Source: Modestobacter sp. VKM Ac-2986
GTDB taxonomy: Bacteria > Actinomycetota > Actinomycetes > Mycobacteriales > Geodermatophilaceae
Direction of reading: 5' to 3'
DNA: 64,000 nucleotides
Assembly: GCF_026967795.1 (NCBI RefSeq)
Contig: NZ_JAPVBH010000001.1
Location: 248,001-312,000 of the forward strand
The notes beneath the pieces were generated by a model. That model had not been told where the DNA came from, made no database searches, and worked only from the letters and a program-made list of their open reading frames with translations. Both the position numbers and the translations under genes were made by a program. Shown piece by piece: positions 35,771 to 45,474 of the stretch; the first letter of the stretch is position 1; each line of letters starts with the position of its first letter.

Positions 35771-37378
35771 ATGACCAACGCCGCCTCTCCCGCCCGGTGG
35801 ACCCGCTGGTTCACCGACCGGCCGCTGGGCCTGAAGATCGGTGCGGTCCTGGCGCTGCTCGTCGTGGTCGTCGCCGGCACCAACGTGCTGTCGATCTCCC
35901 GGATGCGCGCCATGCACGCGGTGCAGGAGGAGATCTACACCCAGAACCTCCGGCCGCTGAACGACCTGGCCGCCATGCAGCGCGCGGTCGCCGCCTACCG
36001 CTCCCGGGTGCTGCAGTACCCGGTCTACACGCCCGCCGACCGGCCGGCCATCAGCGAGCAGGCGGCGGAGAAGCTGGCCGACCTCCAGGCCGCCGTCACC
36101 TCCTACACCCCCTTCGTCATCGACCAGACCGCCGCTGCGACGTTCGAGACCGAGTTCAGGAAGCTGGTCGAGATCAACGAGACCCAGCTGATCCCGGCCG
36201 CCGACGCCGGTGACCTCGAGGGCTTCGGCCGCATCTACAAGGACGTCGCGTCCCCCATCGTCAGCGACTTCTCCCAGGCGCTCGAGGACGAGGGCGTGGC
36301 CCAGTCGGCCCAGGCCCAGGCCCGCAACGCCGAGGCAGCCGCCGAGGTCGACCAGGCGGTGGTCCTCGTGGTCACGACCGCCCTGGTCGGGGTGCTCCTG
36401 GCCGCCGGGCTCGGCGTCTTCATGATCCGCCGGCTGCTGTCCACCGTCCGCTCGGTGCAGGCGACCGTCGAGGCGATGGCCACCGGCGACCTGACCGTGG
36501 TGCCCGACGTCCGCGACGCCGACGAGATCGGCCAGATGGCCACCTCGCTGGCCGCCGCGCAGGAGTCGCTGCGCTCGGTGATGGCCTCGGTCGTCGCCTC
36601 CTCCGACGCCGTCGCCGCCGCCTCCGAGCAGCTGTCCGCCTCCTCCGCCCAGATCTCGTCCTCGGCGCAGGAGACCTCCGCCCAGTCCGGCGTCGTCTCC
36701 GCCGCCGCCGAGGAGGTCTCCCGCAACGTGGCCACCGTCGCCGCGGGTGCCGAGCAGATGGGTGCCTCGATCCGGGAGATCAGCCAGAACGCCAACGAGG
36801 CCGCCCGCGTCGCCGCGCAGGCCGTCGCCGAGGCCGAGACCACCAACGCCACCGTCGTGAAGCTGGGCGACTCCTCCCGCGAGATCGGCAACGTCGTCAA
36901 GGTCATCACCTCGATCGCCGAGCAGACCAACCTGCTGGCCCTCAACGCCACCATCGAGGCCGCCCGCGCCGGGGAGGCCGGCAAGGGCTTCGCCGTGGTC
37001 GCCAACGAGGTCAAGGAGCTGGCCCAGGCCACCGCCCGGGCCACCGAGGACATCACCCGCCGGGTCGAGACGATCCAGGGCGACACCAGCGGCGCCGTCA
37101 CCGCCATCGGCCGCATCTCGGAGATCATCGGCTCGATCAACGACTTCCAGCTGACCATCGCCAGCGCGGTCGAGGAGCAGACGGCCACCACCAACGAGAT
37201 GTCCCGGTCGGTCCAGGAGGCCGCCGGCGGCTCGACCGAGATCGCCATGAACATCACCGGCGTCTCCACCGCGGCCAGCTCGACCACCGAGGCGCTGGGC
37301 CAGACCCGGCAGGCCGTCGACGAGCTGTCCCGCATGGCCAGCGACCTGCGCACCACGGTCGCCCGTTTCACCTACTGA
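35771..37378 (+). CDS. methyl-accepting chemotaxis protein 1
   Basis: A 535-residue transmembrane receptor: span 1 about 20-42, a four-helix-bundle-like periplasmic sensor (about 43-195), span 2 about 197-218, HAMP (218-270) and a cytoplasmic signalling hairpin (270-535). The tip [20 protein letters not shown] is near residue 380 with the following [15 protein letters not shown]. The C-terminus is VARFTY with no NWETF-type CheR tether. AGGAG precedes the ATG. The sensor half differs from the other three receptors while the signalling half is nearly identical, so ligands differ but output is shared. Confidence 0.95.
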   Translation: MTNAASPARWTRWFTDRPLGLKIGAVLALLVVVVAGTNVLSISRMRAMHAVQEEIYTQNLRPLNDLAAMQRAVAAYRSRVLQYPVYTPADRPAISEQAAEKLADLQAAVTSYTPFVIDQTAAATFETEFRKLVEINETQLIPAADAGDLEGFGRIYKDVASPIVSDFSQALEDEGVAQSAQAQARNAEAAAEVDQAVVLVVTTALVGVLLAAGLGVFMIRRLLSTVRSVQATVEAMATGDLTVVPDVRDADEIGQMATSLAAAQESLRSVMASVVASSDAVAAASEQLSASSAQISSSAQETSAQSGVVSAAAEEVSRNVATVAAGAEQMGASIREISQNANEAARVAAQAVAEAETTNATVVKLGDSSREIGNVVKVITSIAEQTNLLALNATIEAARAGEAGKGFAVVANEVKELAQATARATEDITRRVETIQGDTSGAVTAIGRISEIIGSINDFQLTIASAVEEQTATTNEMSRSVQEAAGGSTEIAMNITGVSTAASSTTEALGQTRQAVDELSRMASDLRTTVARFTY

Positions 37379-37385
37379 CGAAGGA

Positions 37386-37436
37386 CCCCCTTCCTCCCCG
37401 CCCTTCGCAGGCTCAGGGCGGGCCCCTGGAAGGGGG
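37386..37436 (+). terminator. nested two-stem terminator after receptor 1
   Basis: Outer arms CCCCCTTCC (37386-37394) and GGAAGGGGG (37428-37436), inner arms CCCGCCCT (37397-37404) and AGGGCGGG (37415-37422). A related structure with paired base changes follows receptor 3. Confidence 0.75.
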
Positions 37437-37462
37437 CTGCACCCCCCCGACCACACCGACCC

Positions 37463-37509
37463 CCGCGGCCGCTGTCCCGTCCCCTTCCCCGGGCGGACAG
37501 CGGCCGCGG
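37463..37509 (+). terminator. second strong hairpin after receptor 1
   Basis: Fifteen-base perfect arms CCGCGGCCGCTGTCC (37463-37477) and its complement (37495-37509). Confidence 0.75.
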
Positions 37510-37760
37510 TCGTGTGTGCCGGGTGCATTCCCGGAATGGTCGGGGGATTGTCGACAAGAACCCTCTCCTGTCGGGTGGCCGCCCTTTCTCCGCCGCACTC
37601 TGCGACACGGCGCGGGAAGCGGTAACGCGCGTTATCGATTGCCCCACGATGGCACTCGGAGAACACAGGTCGACCGCGCGGTGAACGGCGGTGTGTGGTG
37701 CTCTCCGCCCCCCACCGTCCACCCAGGACCGGGGGTCCGTCGTCGTCCTGGAGAACCGCC
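37510..37760 (+). promoter_or_regulatory. upstream region of receptor 2 with conserved motif block
   Basis: TTGTCGACAA at 37548-37557, then exactly 25 bases, then CCTTTCTCC at 37583-37591 and CGACACG about 11 bases on. The same block with the same 25-base spacing precedes receptor 3. The motif ends 203 bases before the ATG. No gene is seen in this 382-base gap; a short AT-richer stretch (GCGTTATCGATTG) is near 37630. Confidence 0.5.
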
Positions 37761-39356
37761 ATGAGCTCCTCTGCACCCTCCGGCCCGCTCGCCTGGTTCG
37801 CCGGCCGCCGGCTCGTCGTCAAGTTCGGCGTCCTGCTCGGCGTCGTCCTGGTGGCCTTCGGCGCCCTGCTCGCCAGCCTCCTCACCTCCAACGCCGCCGT
37901 CCGGGACGCCAGCGCCACCCGGTCCGCCGTGGCCGAGGCGGAGACCCTGGTCCTGCAGCTGGACACCCGGGCCAGCGAGCTGAAGGTCGACGGGCTCAAG
38001 GCGCTGGTCAACCCCGACCCGCGGGAGCAGCTGGCCGACCTCGCGGACGACACCCAGACCGCCGACGGCCTGCTCGCCGAGCTCGCTGAGGTGCCGCTCA
38101 CCGGGGAGTCCGCCACCGCTGTCGCCGGGCTGCGGGACACCTTCGCGACCTACACCGCCGCGATCGGCACCTTCACCGACGGCGCGGTCGCCGACCAGGC
38201 CGGCGCCCGGCTGCGGTACGAGGAGATCCAGGCCGCCAACGACGTCTCCGACGTCGCCGTGAGCGAGGCCAAGGACGTCATGCACGCCGCCTCGGACGCC
38301 GCCGACGCCGAGGTCGAGGCCGCGATCGCCCGCTCCGCCCGGCTGGGTGTGCTCACCGCGGTCGCCGGCCTGCTGGTCATCGCCGGCATCTGCCTGCTCA
38401 CCCAGCGCTCGCTGTCCCGCCCGATCGGCCGGGTCCAGGCCTCGCTCGCGGCCATGGCCACCGGCGACCTGACCGTCGACTCCGGTGTGACCGCGCAGGA
38501 CGAGGTGGGCCGGATGGCCGCCGAGCTCCGCACCGCCCAGCAGCACCTGCGTGGCGTCGTCGCCGCGGTCGTGGCGTCCTCGGACGCGGTGGCAGCGGCG
38601 TCGGAGGAGCTGTCGGCGTCGGCGGCGGAGATCTCCGCCTCGGCCGACGAGACCTCGGTGCAGTCGTCGGTGGTCTCTGCGGCCGCCGAGGAGGTCTCCC
38701 GCAACGTGGCGACGGTCGCCGCCGGCGCGGACGAGATGGGCTCGGCGATCCGCGAGATCAGCCAGAGCGTCAACGAGGCCACCCGGGTCGCCTCGCAGGC
38801 GGTCGTGGCGGCACAGACGACGACGGAGACGATCCAGGCGCTGGGCACCTCGAGCCAGGAGATCGGCGCGGTGGTCAAGGCCATCACCAGCATCGCCGAG
38901 CAGACGAACCTGCTGGCGCTGAACGCCACCATCGAGGCCGCGCGGGCCGGTGAGGCGGGCAAGGGCTTCGCGGTGGTGGCCAACGAGGTCAAGGAGCTGG
39001 CCCAGGAGACCGCCCGGGCCACCGAGGACATCGCCCGCCGCGTGGAGGCCATCCAGGCCGACACGACGCGCGCCGTGACGGCCATCGGCGGCATCTCCGG
39101 GGTGATCGGGCAGATCAACGACTTCCAGCTGACCATCGCCAGCGCCGTGGAGGAGCAGACCGCCACGACCAGCGAGATGTCCCGGTCGGTGCAGGAGGCC
39201 GCCGGCGGCTCCACCGAGATCGCCACGAACATCACCGGGGTGTCCGCCGCGGCCTCGGCGACGACCTCGGCCCTGGGTCAGACCCGGCTGGCCGTGGACG
39301 AGCTGTCCCGGATGGCCAGCGACCTGCGCGGCAGCATCGCGACCTTCACGTACTGA
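37761..39356 (+). CDS. methyl-accepting chemotaxis protein 2
   Basis: A 531-residue receptor. Span 1 is about 22-44, sensor about 45-190, span 2 about 192-215, then HAMP and a signalling domain with tip [20 protein letters not shown] near residue 377. The sensor has repeated Ala/Asp-rich helices ([20 protein letters not shown]). ATG 37761 follows CTGGAGAA; an in-frame start at 37695 lies inside the regulatory region. The C-terminus is IATFTY. Confidence 0.94.
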   Translation: MSSSAPSGPLAWFAGRRLVVKFGVLLGVVLVAFGALLASLLTSNAAVRDASATRSAVAEAETLVLQLDTRASELKVDGLKALVNPDPREQLADLADDTQTADGLLAELAEVPLTGESATAVAGLRDTFATYTAAIGTFTDGAVADQAGARLRYEEIQAANDVSDVAVSEAKDVMHAASDAADAEVEAAIARSARLGVLTAVAGLLVIAGICLLTQRSLSRPIGRVQASLAAMATGDLTVDSGVTAQDEVGRMAAELRTAQQHLRGVVAAVVASSDAVAAASEELSASAAEISASADETSVQSSVVSAAAEEVSRNVATVAAGADEMGSAIREISQSVNEATRVASQAVVAAQTTTETIQALGTSSQEIGAVVKAITSIAEQTNLLALNATIEAARAGEAGKGFAVVANEVKELAQETARATEDIARRVEAIQADTTRAVTAIGGISGVIGQINDFQLTIASAVEEQTATTSEMSRSVQEAAGGSTEIATNITGVSAAASATTSALGQTRLAVDELSRMASDLRGSIATFTY

Positions 39357-39385
39357 CCCGTCGGACCCGCGTCTGCGTCGGCCAT

Positions 39386-39438
39386 TCCCGGGGATTGTCG
39401 ACAAAGCAGTTCCCCGGGACGGTCGCCGTCCTTTCTCC
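39386..39438 (+). promoter_or_regulatory. TTGTCGACAA motif block upstream of receptor 3
   Basis: TTGTCGACAA (39395-39404) lies in the loop of a stem with arms TCCCGGGGA (39386-39394) and TCCCCGGGA (39411-39419). CCTTTCTCC (39430-39438) follows at the same 25-base spacing as before receptor 2. It ends 146 bases before the ATG. Confidence 0.5.
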
Positions 39439-39584
39439 ACCGTTCCCGCGACACGCACACGGACGTCGGGTGCGCCATTCCCCGACCGGTCCACCATTGT
39501 TCCGGAACCCGCCGGTACCCACACTCCCCGGCGGGCCCACTCCCCCTGTTCGACCCTTCCCCACCCCACTCCCAGGAGAGACCC

Positions 39585-41195
39585 ATGTCCGTACACCCGC
39601 TCGCACGATCCGGCTCCGTCTGGGGCGACCGCAGTGTCCGGACCAAGGTGCTCGCCGCGGTCGGTGCCGCCGCCGTCGCGGGCACCTGCATCGGGGTCGT
39701 CGGCATCCAGTCGGTGAACGAGGGTGCCGCCAACACCGCTGACCTGGTGGAGAACCACGTCGCCGCGGTCGCGGTCGTCGGGGACATGGCCGACGACATC
39801 CAGCAGCTGCGGGTCGCCTCCCGCAACGCCGCTCTCGCCCAGACCCCCGCCGACACGCAGCAGGCACTGGACCGGATCCCCGAGATCCTCTCCGCCTACC
39901 AGGGCGACGAGGACGCCTACACGGGCCTGGACGTGGACGCCGACCGCGCGGCCCTCGCCGCGGAGGCCGGCGGCCTGGTCGACGACTGGCAGGCCTTCTC
40001 CCAGAGCACCCTCGCCCCGCTGGCCCTCGCCAACGACGTGCCCGGCTGGGTCACTGCCAACAACTCGAACCTGCTGCTGACCGAGGCCACCGAGGTGCTC
40101 GACGAGCTCCGCGCGGCCGAGACCCAGCTGGCCGTCGAGGCGTCGGAGGAGGCCGCCGGCGCCGCCGACTCGGCGCGCACGCTCGTCCTCGTGGTCCTGG
40201 TCGTCGGGATGGCCCTGGCCCTCCTGCTCGGCTGGTTCGTCGCGACCGGGGTCGCCCGGGCCACCCAGCGGGTGCGCGACGTCATCGAGGGCCTGGCCGC
40301 CGGAGACCTGACCCGCAGCAGTGGGCTGACCACCACGGACGAGCTGGGCACGATGGGCCGCGCGCTGGACGACGCGGTCGCCAGCCTGCGTCAGGTCATG
40401 ACCGCGGTCGCCGCCTCCTCCGACGCCGTCGCCGCCGCCTCGGAGGAGCTGTCCGCCTCCTCCGCGCAGATCTCGGCCTCGGCCGAGGAGACCTCCGCCC
40501 AGTCCGGTGTGGTCTCGGCCGCCGCCGAGGAGGTCTCCCGCAGCGTGGCCACCGTCGCCGCGGGTGCCGAGGAGATGGGTGCCTCGATCCGGGAGATCAG
40601 CCAGAACGCCAACGAGGCCGCCCGCGTGGCCGCCCAGGCCGTCGCCGAGGCCGAGACCACGAACGCCACCGTCGTGAAGCTCGGCGACTCGTCGCGGGAG
40701 ATCGGCAACGTCGTCAAGGTCATCACGAGCATCGCCGAGCAGACCAACCTGCTGGCGCTCAACGCCACGATCGAGGCGGCGCGGGCCGGGGAGGCCGGCA
40801 AGGGCTTCGCGGTCGTGGCCAACGAGGTCAAGGAGCTGGCCCAGGAGACCGCCCGGGCCACCGAGGACATCGCCCGTCGCGTGGAGGCCATCCAGGGCGA
40901 CACCTCCGGGGCCGTGGCCGCGATCGGCCGGATCAGCGAGATCATCGGCTCGATCAACGACTTCCAGCTGACCATCGCCAGCGCCGTGGAGGAGCAGACC
41001 GCGACGACGAACGAGATGTCCCGGTCGGTGCAGGAGGCCGCCGGCGGCTCCACCGAGATCGCCACCAACATCACCGGCGTCTCCACCGCCGCCAGCTCCA
41101 CCACCCAGGCCCTCGGCCAGACCCGGCAGGCCGTCGACGAGCTGTCCCGGATGGCCAGCGACCTGCGGGGGAGCGTGGCCCGCTTCACCTACTGA
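39585..41195 (+). CDS. methyl-accepting chemotaxis protein 3
   Basis: A 536-residue receptor with span 1 about 23-43, a helical sensor (about 45-190, [21 protein letters not shown]), span 2 about 196-218, HAMP and the signalling hairpin (tip near residue 385). AGGAGAG precedes the ATG. Its signalling half is closest to that of receptor 1 ([18 protein letters not shown] is shared). C-terminus VARFTY. Confidence 0.95.
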   Translation: MSVHPLARSGSVWGDRSVRTKVLAAVGAAAVAGTCIGVVGIQSVNEGAANTADLVENHVAAVAVVGDMADDIQQLRVASRNAALAQTPADTQQALDRIPEILSAYQGDEDAYTGLDVDADRAALAAEAGGLVDDWQAFSQSTLAPLALANDVPGWVTANNSNLLLTEATEVLDELRAAETQLAVEASEEAAGAADSARTLVLVVLVVGMALALLLGWFVATGVARATQRVRDVIEGLAAGDLTRSSGLTTTDELGTMGRALDDAVASLRQVMTAVAASSDAVAAASEELSASSAQISASAEETSAQSGVVSAAAEEVSRSVATVAAGAEEMGASIREISQNANEAARVAAQAVAEAETTNATVVKLGDSSREIGNVVKVITSIAEQTNLLALNATIEAARAGEAGKGFAVVANEVKELAQETARATEDIARRVEAIQGDTSGAVAAIGRISEIIGSINDFQLTIASAVEEQTATTNEMSRSVQEAAGGSTEIATNITGVSTAASSTTQALGQTRQAVDELSRMASDLRGSVARFTY

Positions 41196-41495
41196 AAGGA
41201 CCCCGTCCTCCTCCCCCCTCGCAGGCTCGGGGCGAGCCTCTGGACGGGGCCGGGAACGCCTGATGACGGCCGTCGCACCTCTCCGGAGGGGCGGCGGCCG
41301 TCGTCGTCGTGGGCGGGTGGCGGTGCGGTCACCGGCCCGTGTCGACTCGTCGCCCGGGAGCGGTGGTCAGTGGTCTTTGTGCAGGTCGACGCGCCGACAC
41401 GCCGCTGAGGAGCAGGTCCGTGCCGGTCGGGCTGCCCGACGATCCACCACACCGCTGCCGGCCTCGCCGGCACCACCGCCCCAGGAGGCACACCC
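41196..41495 (+). terminator. gap with two terminators between receptors 3 and 4
   Basis: A nested hairpin (outer CCCCGTCC 41201-41208 with GGACGGGG 41242-41249, inner CTCGC 41218-41222 with GCGAG 41232-41236) is homologous to the one after receptor 1 with compensatory changes. A second hairpin has arms GACGGCCG (41265-41272) and CGGCCGTC (41295-41302). The rest of the 300 bases holds no gene and lacks the TTGTCGACAA motif. Confidence 0.7.
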
Positions 41496-43100
41496 GTGAG
41501 CGCACCATCCGTCCTCGCCCGGTTCCGCGTGCGCGGCATCCTGGCCAAGATCCTGTCGGCGGTGGCCGTCGCCGTCCTGGTGGCCGTGGGCGTGGGCCTG
41601 GTCGGGCTGACCAGCCTGCGCGGCTCGGCCGACGCGACCGAGCGCATGTACCGCGACGAGCTGGTCGGCACCGCCGACGTCGAGGCCGTGCGGGCCGAGC
41701 TGTACGCCCTGCGGCTGTCCTCGGTGAACTACGCCGTCGCGACCGACTCCGCCGCCCGGCAGCGGTACATGGGCGACCGGCAGGAGGCGTTCAACATGCT
41801 CGCCCGGGCCGCCTCGCACTACCTCGCCACCCACCCGACGGCGGAGAGCCGCCAGCTGATCGACAGCGCGCTGGGCAGCCTCAACGAGTACAAGGCGGCC
41901 CTCCCGGCGCTCGACGCCCTCGCCGACAGCGGCGACCTGACGGCCTGGGCCGCCCAGCGGGACGCCGAGGTCGCCCCCATCGCGGAGGCGATCGTCAGCG
42001 ACCTGGACCGGCTCGCCGCGCTGCGCCAGGAGAACGCCTCCGCCAGCGCCGCTGCGGCGACCGCCTCCTACGAGCACACCCGCTGGGTCCTGCTGGGCAC
42101 CGTGGTGGCCGGCGCCGTCCTCGCCCTGGCCATCGGTGTCGTCATCGCCCGGCGGATCACCGCCGGCCTGCAGCGCGTGCAGCACGCCGCCGAGGGCCTG
42201 GCCGTCGGCGACCTCACCCGCACCGCCGACGTCCGCTCCCGTGACGAGGTGGGCCGCACGGCGGCCGCCCTGGACGACGCGATGACCGGGCTGCGCTCGG
42301 TGATGACCTCGGTGGTGGCCTCCGCCGACGCGGTCGCCGCCTCCGCCGAGGAGCTGTCGGCGTCCGCGGCGCAGATCTCCGGCTCCGCGCAGGAGACCTC
42401 GGCGCAGTCCGGTGTCGTGTCCGCCGCCGCCGACGAGGTGTCCCGCAACGTGGCGACGGTGGCCGCGGGTGCCGAGGAGATGGGTGCCTCGATCCGGGAG
42501 ATCAGCCAGAACGCCAACGAGGCCGCCCGGGTCGCCGCCCAGGCAGTGGGGGAGGCCGAGTCGACGACCGAGACCATCACCGCCCTCGGCGCGAGCTCCA
42601 AGGAGATCGGGGCCGTGGTCAAGACCATCACCTCGATCGCGGAGCAGACGAACCTGCTGGCGCTCAACGCCACGATCGAGGCGGCGCGGGCCGGGGAGGC
42701 CGGCAAGGGCTTCGCCGTGGTCGCCAACGAGGTCAAGGAGCTGGCCCAGGAGACGGCCAAGGCCACCGAGGACATCGCCCGCCGGGTGGAGGCCATCCAG
42801 GCCGACACCACCCGGGCCATCGCGGCCATCGGCGGCATCTCCGGCGTGATCGGGCAGATCAACGACTTCCAGCTGACCATCGCCTCGGCGGTCGAGGAGC
42901 AGACCGCGACCACCAGCGAGATGTCCCGCTCGGTCGCCGAGGCCGCCAGCGGCTCGACCGAGATCGCCACCACCATCACCGGGGTGTCCACGGCGGCCTC
43001 GGCGACGACCTCGGCGCTGGGCCAGACCCGGCTGGCCGTGGACGAGCTGTCCCGGATGGCCGGCGACCTGCGGGGGAGCGTCGCCCGGTTCACCTTCTGA
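41496..43100 (+). CDS. methyl-accepting chemotaxis protein 4
   Basis: A 534-residue receptor. Span 1 about 16-38, sensor about 40-185 ([20 protein letters not shown]), span 2 about 195-215, HAMP, and signalling domain (tip near residue 382). GTG 41496 follows AGGAGG. C-terminus VARFTF. It closes the receptor array and is followed by the strongest hairpin of the region. Confidence 0.95.
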   Translation: MSAPSVLARFRVRGILAKILSAVAVAVLVAVGVGLVGLTSLRGSADATERMYRDELVGTADVEAVRAELYALRLSSVNYAVATDSAARQRYMGDRQEAFNMLARAASHYLATHPTAESRQLIDSALGSLNEYKAALPALDALADSGDLTAWAAQRDAEVAPIAEAIVSDLDRLAALRQENASASAAAATASYEHTRWVLLGTVVAGAVLALAIGVVIARRITAGLQRVQHAAEGLAVGDLTRTADVRSRDEVGRTAAALDDAMTGLRSVMTSVVASADAVAASAEELSASAAQISGSAQETSAQSGVVSAAADEVSRNVATVAAGAEEMGASIREISQNANEAARVAAQAVGEAESTTETITALGASSKEIGAVVKTITSIAEQTNLLALNATIEAARAGEAGKGFAVVANEVKELAQETAKATEDIARRVEAIQADTTRAIAAIGGISGVIGQINDFQLTIASAVEEQTATTSEMSRSVAEAASGSTEIATTITGVSTAASATTSALGQTRLAVDELSRMAGDLRGSVARFTF

Positions 43101-43106
43101 GGACCC

Positions 43107-43150
43107 GGCCCCTCGCCCGGCACCGTCGCACCCGTGCCGGGCGAGGGGCC
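43107..43150 (+). terminator. strong terminator at the end of the receptor array
   Basis: Seventeen-base perfect arms starting GGCCCCTCGCCCGGCAC (43107-43123) paired with 43134-43150. Confidence 0.85.
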
Positions 43151-43181
43151 CTCCCGCTGGACCCGGTCGGTGACCCGGCCG

Positions 43182-43196
43182 GTTTACGTTGTAAAC
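43182..43196. promoter_or_regulatory. GTTTAC-GTT-GTAAAC operator-like palindrome
   Basis: An AT-rich perfect inverted repeat (six-base arms, three-base spacer) in otherwise very GC-rich DNA, 24 bases upstream of the GTG of the 143-residue gene. It is placed as an operator overlapping the promoter core. Confidence 0.55.
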
Positions 43197-43220
43197 ACAG
43201 ACGGTCTACCCTCGTCGCCC

Positions 43221-43652
43221 GTGGACCTGGACGAGCTCGCGCGGCTGACCTCCGACTTCGGGGACGCGGCGGACGAGTTGAACGACGCCGCCCGGCGCGC
43301 CGGGCAGGACGTCCCCGGGGTGCCGCTGCAGCTGCGGGTCGGACCGGACCCGCTGCGGGGCCGGGTCGAGCGGGTCCTGACGCTCCAGGAGGAGATCGTC
43401 ACCCTGCTGGGCGCCCAGGACGGCGCCCCCGGGCCCGTGGAGACGGTCACCGTCGGGCTGGTGGTGCCCCCGGGCGTGTGGCAGGTGTCCGCGGGCGACC
43501 GGGGGCTGGTCCGCGACCGGGCCCGCGCCGCGCTGGACCGGGCGGCCGCCCGGCTCGGGCTGGTGGTCGTCACCGAGCCCCAGGAGACGGTCGCCGAGGA
43601 CGAGCGCGGCGGCGTCGTCTTCACCCTGACGGCCGGCGGCCGACCCGGCTGA
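43221..43652 (+). CDS. uncharacterised 143-residue protein
   Basis: A soluble, acidic protein without a signal peptide. Residues 1-30 and 50-75 are helical (LDELARLTSDFGDAADELNDAA, RVERVLTLQEEIVTLLGAQ). Residues 80-140 look alpha/beta (VETVTVGLVVPPGVWQVSAG, then a helix, then GLVVVTEPQETVAEDERGG). No family recognised. Its position between the receptor array and a PP2C phosphatase, behind its own palindromic operator, suggests a stand-alone regulated gene. GTG 43221 is preferred over an in-frame start at 43134, which lies inside the terminator. Confidence 0.6.
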   Translation: MDLDELARLTSDFGDAADELNDAARRAGQDVPGVPLQLRVGPDPLRGRVERVLTLQEEIVTLLGAQDGAPGPVETVTVGLVVPPGVWQVSAGDRGLVRDRARAALDRAAARLGLVVVTEPQETVAEDERGGVVFTLTAGGRPG

Positions 43653-43679
43653 CGGGTCCCCGGCCGCCGTGCCGGCCGC

Positions 43680-45386
43680 TCAGCCGTCGGCGGGGTCGGG
43701 ACCGACGGTCGGCGGGACGGCGCGGGGGCCGGCCTCGGCCGGGCGCCGGCGGTCCTGCCGGTGCAGCCGGATGGCGACCAGTGCGACGTCGTCGTCGGGG
43801 GTGGTGTGCACCAGCTCCTCGACCAGCCGGTCGCACAGCTCCTGCAGCGGGCGGTCGGCGAGCCGGGCGGCGGCGGCCCGGAGCAGGGCCATGCCGTCGT
43901 CGAGCACCGAGTCCCGGCGTTCGATGAGCCCGTCGGTGTAGAGCAGGACCGTCGTCCCCCGGTCCAGGCTGATCACCGACTCGCTGCGCTGCACCGTCGG
44001 GTCGACGCCGAGCATCAGGTCGCCGCGCCAGGTGGCGAGCTCGGCGACCGTGCCGTCGGGGTGGACGACCAGCGGCGGCGGGTGGCCGGCGTTGGCCCAC
44101 CGCATGCGGGTGATGCCGCGGTCGAGGTCGTCGGTGCTCTGCTCGAAGCGGGCCAGCGCCACCGTGGCGTAGGTGTGCAGCTGCAGCTGGGTCATCGCGG
44201 CGTCGAGCTGGGCCAGCAGCTGCGCCGGGCCGGCGTCGCCGGTGACGGCGATGCCCCGCAGCATGCTGCGGAGCTGGCCCATGGACGCCGCGGCCGCGGT
44301 GTCGTGGCCGACGACGTCGCCGATCACCAGCGTGGTCGCGCCGTCGGGCTGGACGAACGCGTCGTACCAGTCGCCGCCCACCCGGGCGGCCTGGGCGGCC
44401 GGCAGGTAGCGCACCACGATCTCGGCGTGGTCGGGCTCCGGGGGCGCGGTGAGCATGCTGCGCTGGAGCTCCTCGGCCAGCCGGCGCTGCTGCTCGTACA
44501 GCCGCGCGTTGTCCAGGGCCAGTCCGGCCCGGTCGGCCACCTCGGCGGCGGTGGCCAGGTCGGCCGGGTCGACCGTCCGGTGCCGGTCGTGGCCCAGGGT
44601 GAGCGCCCCGAGCACGTGGTCGGGGCCGCGGACGGGCAGCACGGTGAGCGTGTCCGGGCCGAGCAGCCGCAGCATCTCGCGGGCGTCCCCGGTGGCCACC
44701 GTGCCCAGGGCCGGGCCGGTCAGCTGGGTGCCGGACAGGGTCACCGGGGTGCTGGTGGTGACCGCGCGCAGCAGCGGCGCCGTCGCGGGGGAGGACTCGA
44801 GCACGGCAGTGGCGTACCGGCGCACCAGCGGGGTGCGGGCGGGGTCGGCGTGCACCCCGCCGGCGTCGGTCAGGCTGCCGTCCTCGCCGAGCAGGGTGAG
44901 CGTGGCCCAGCTGGCCAGCGCCGGCACCAGCAGCCGCGGGATGCGGCCCACGGCGGCCGGTGCGTCCAGGGTGCCCACCAGCTCGTCGCTCACCTGGGCC
45001 AGCAGGGCCAGCCGCTCGACGGCCGCCCGGCGGGCGGTGATCTCGGAGAAGTACAGCCAGAGCCCCTGGGCGGTGGGCACCGCCTGCACCTCGTGCCACT
45101 GGTTCAACGGCTCGGGGTAGAACGCCTCCACCGTCTGCGGCTGCCGGGTGGAGACGGCCCGGTGGTACGCCCGGCCGAACTCGCTGTCGACGTTGGCCGG
45201 GAAGGCCTCCCAGTACGACCGGCCCACCAGCCCCTCCCGTGGGACGGCGAGCATCGACTCCGCCGCGCGGTTGACGAACCGGATCGTCCACTCCGTGTCC
45301 AGCTCGACGAGGCCGATGGGCATCGTCTCCAGGGTCTGGGCGTCGGTGTCCGTGCTCTCGTCGTCCGTCCGCCACCAGCGGGCCAT
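43680..45386 (-). CDS. PAS-GAF-PP2C (SpoIIE-type) phosphatase
   Basis: A 568-residue cytoplasmic protein: PAS (about 18-120, PIGLVELDTEWTIRFVNRAAE), GAF (about 140-300) and PP2C/SpoIIE domain (about 330-550). The PP2C part has RVGGDWYDAF, GDVVGHDTAAAASMGQLR, NAGHPPPLVV, LYTDGLIERRD and DDDVALVAIRLH, all metal-binding residues intact. The PAS has no LOV cysteine motif. AGAGG precedes the ATG. It is divergent from an ArsR regulator with an inverted repeat between them, so ArsR may control it. The likely target is a phosphorylated STAS protein not encoded here. Confidence 0.9.
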   Translation of the reverse strand: MARWWRTDDESTDTDAQTLETMPIGLVELDTEWTIRFVNRAAESMLAVPREGLVGRSYWEAFPANVDSEFGRAYHRAVSTRQPQTVEAFYPEPLNQWHEVQAVPTAQGLWLYFSEITARRAAVERLALLAQVSDELVGTLDAPAAVGRIPRLLVPALASWATLTLLGEDGSLTDAGGVHADPARTPLVRRYATAVLESSPATAPLLRAVTTSTPVTLSGTQLTGPALGTVATGDAREMLRLLGPDTLTVLPVRGPDHVLGALTLGHDRHRTVDPADLATAAEVADRAGLALDNARLYEQQRRLAEELQRSMLTAPPEPDHAEIVVRYLPAAQAARVGGDWYDAFVQPDGATTLVIGDVVGHDTAAAASMGQLRSMLRGIAVTGDAGPAQLLAQLDAAMTQLQLHTYATVALARFEQSTDDLDRGITRMRWANAGHPPPLVVHPDGTVAELATWRGDLMLGVDPTVQRSESVISLDRGTTVLLYTDGLIERRDSVLDDGMALLRAAAARLADRPLQELCDRLVEELVHTTPDDDVALVAIRLHRQDRRRPAEAGPRAVPPTVGPDPADG

Positions 45387-45417
45387 CGCACCTCTTCTGC
45401 CAGTTCGTCAGTTCGAT

Positions 45418-45439
45418 GACTTGACGACTCTCTCAAGTC
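45418..45439. promoter_or_regulatory. inverted repeat between the phosphatase and arsR
   Basis: GACTTGA (45418-45424), an 8-base spacer, and TCAAGTC (45433-45439). It sits in the 88-base divergent promoter region; ArsR repressors favour imperfect palindromes of this TTGA/TCAA kind. Confidence 0.6.
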
Positions 45440-45462
45440 GGTCAGACGCTACCCGGCCGCCC

Positions 45463-45468
45463 TATGCT
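45463..45468 (+). promoter_or_regulatory. -10 box of a probably leaderless arsR transcript
   Basis: TATGCT ends 6 bases before the arsR ATG, with no Shine-Dalgarno. Confidence 0.5.
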
Positions 45469-45474
45469 GGGCGT

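Larger units (their letters stand above)
36590..43095 (+). repeat. four-copy direct repeat of the chemoreceptor signalling domain
   Basis: Near-identical blocks of about 790 bases end each receptor gene: about 36590-37375, 38570-39353, 40410-41192 and 42315-43097. Long exact DNA matches (for example around GGGTGCCTCGATCCGGGAGA in copies 1, 3 and 4) point to recent duplication or gene conversion, while the 5' sensor halves have diverged. Confidence 0.8.
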
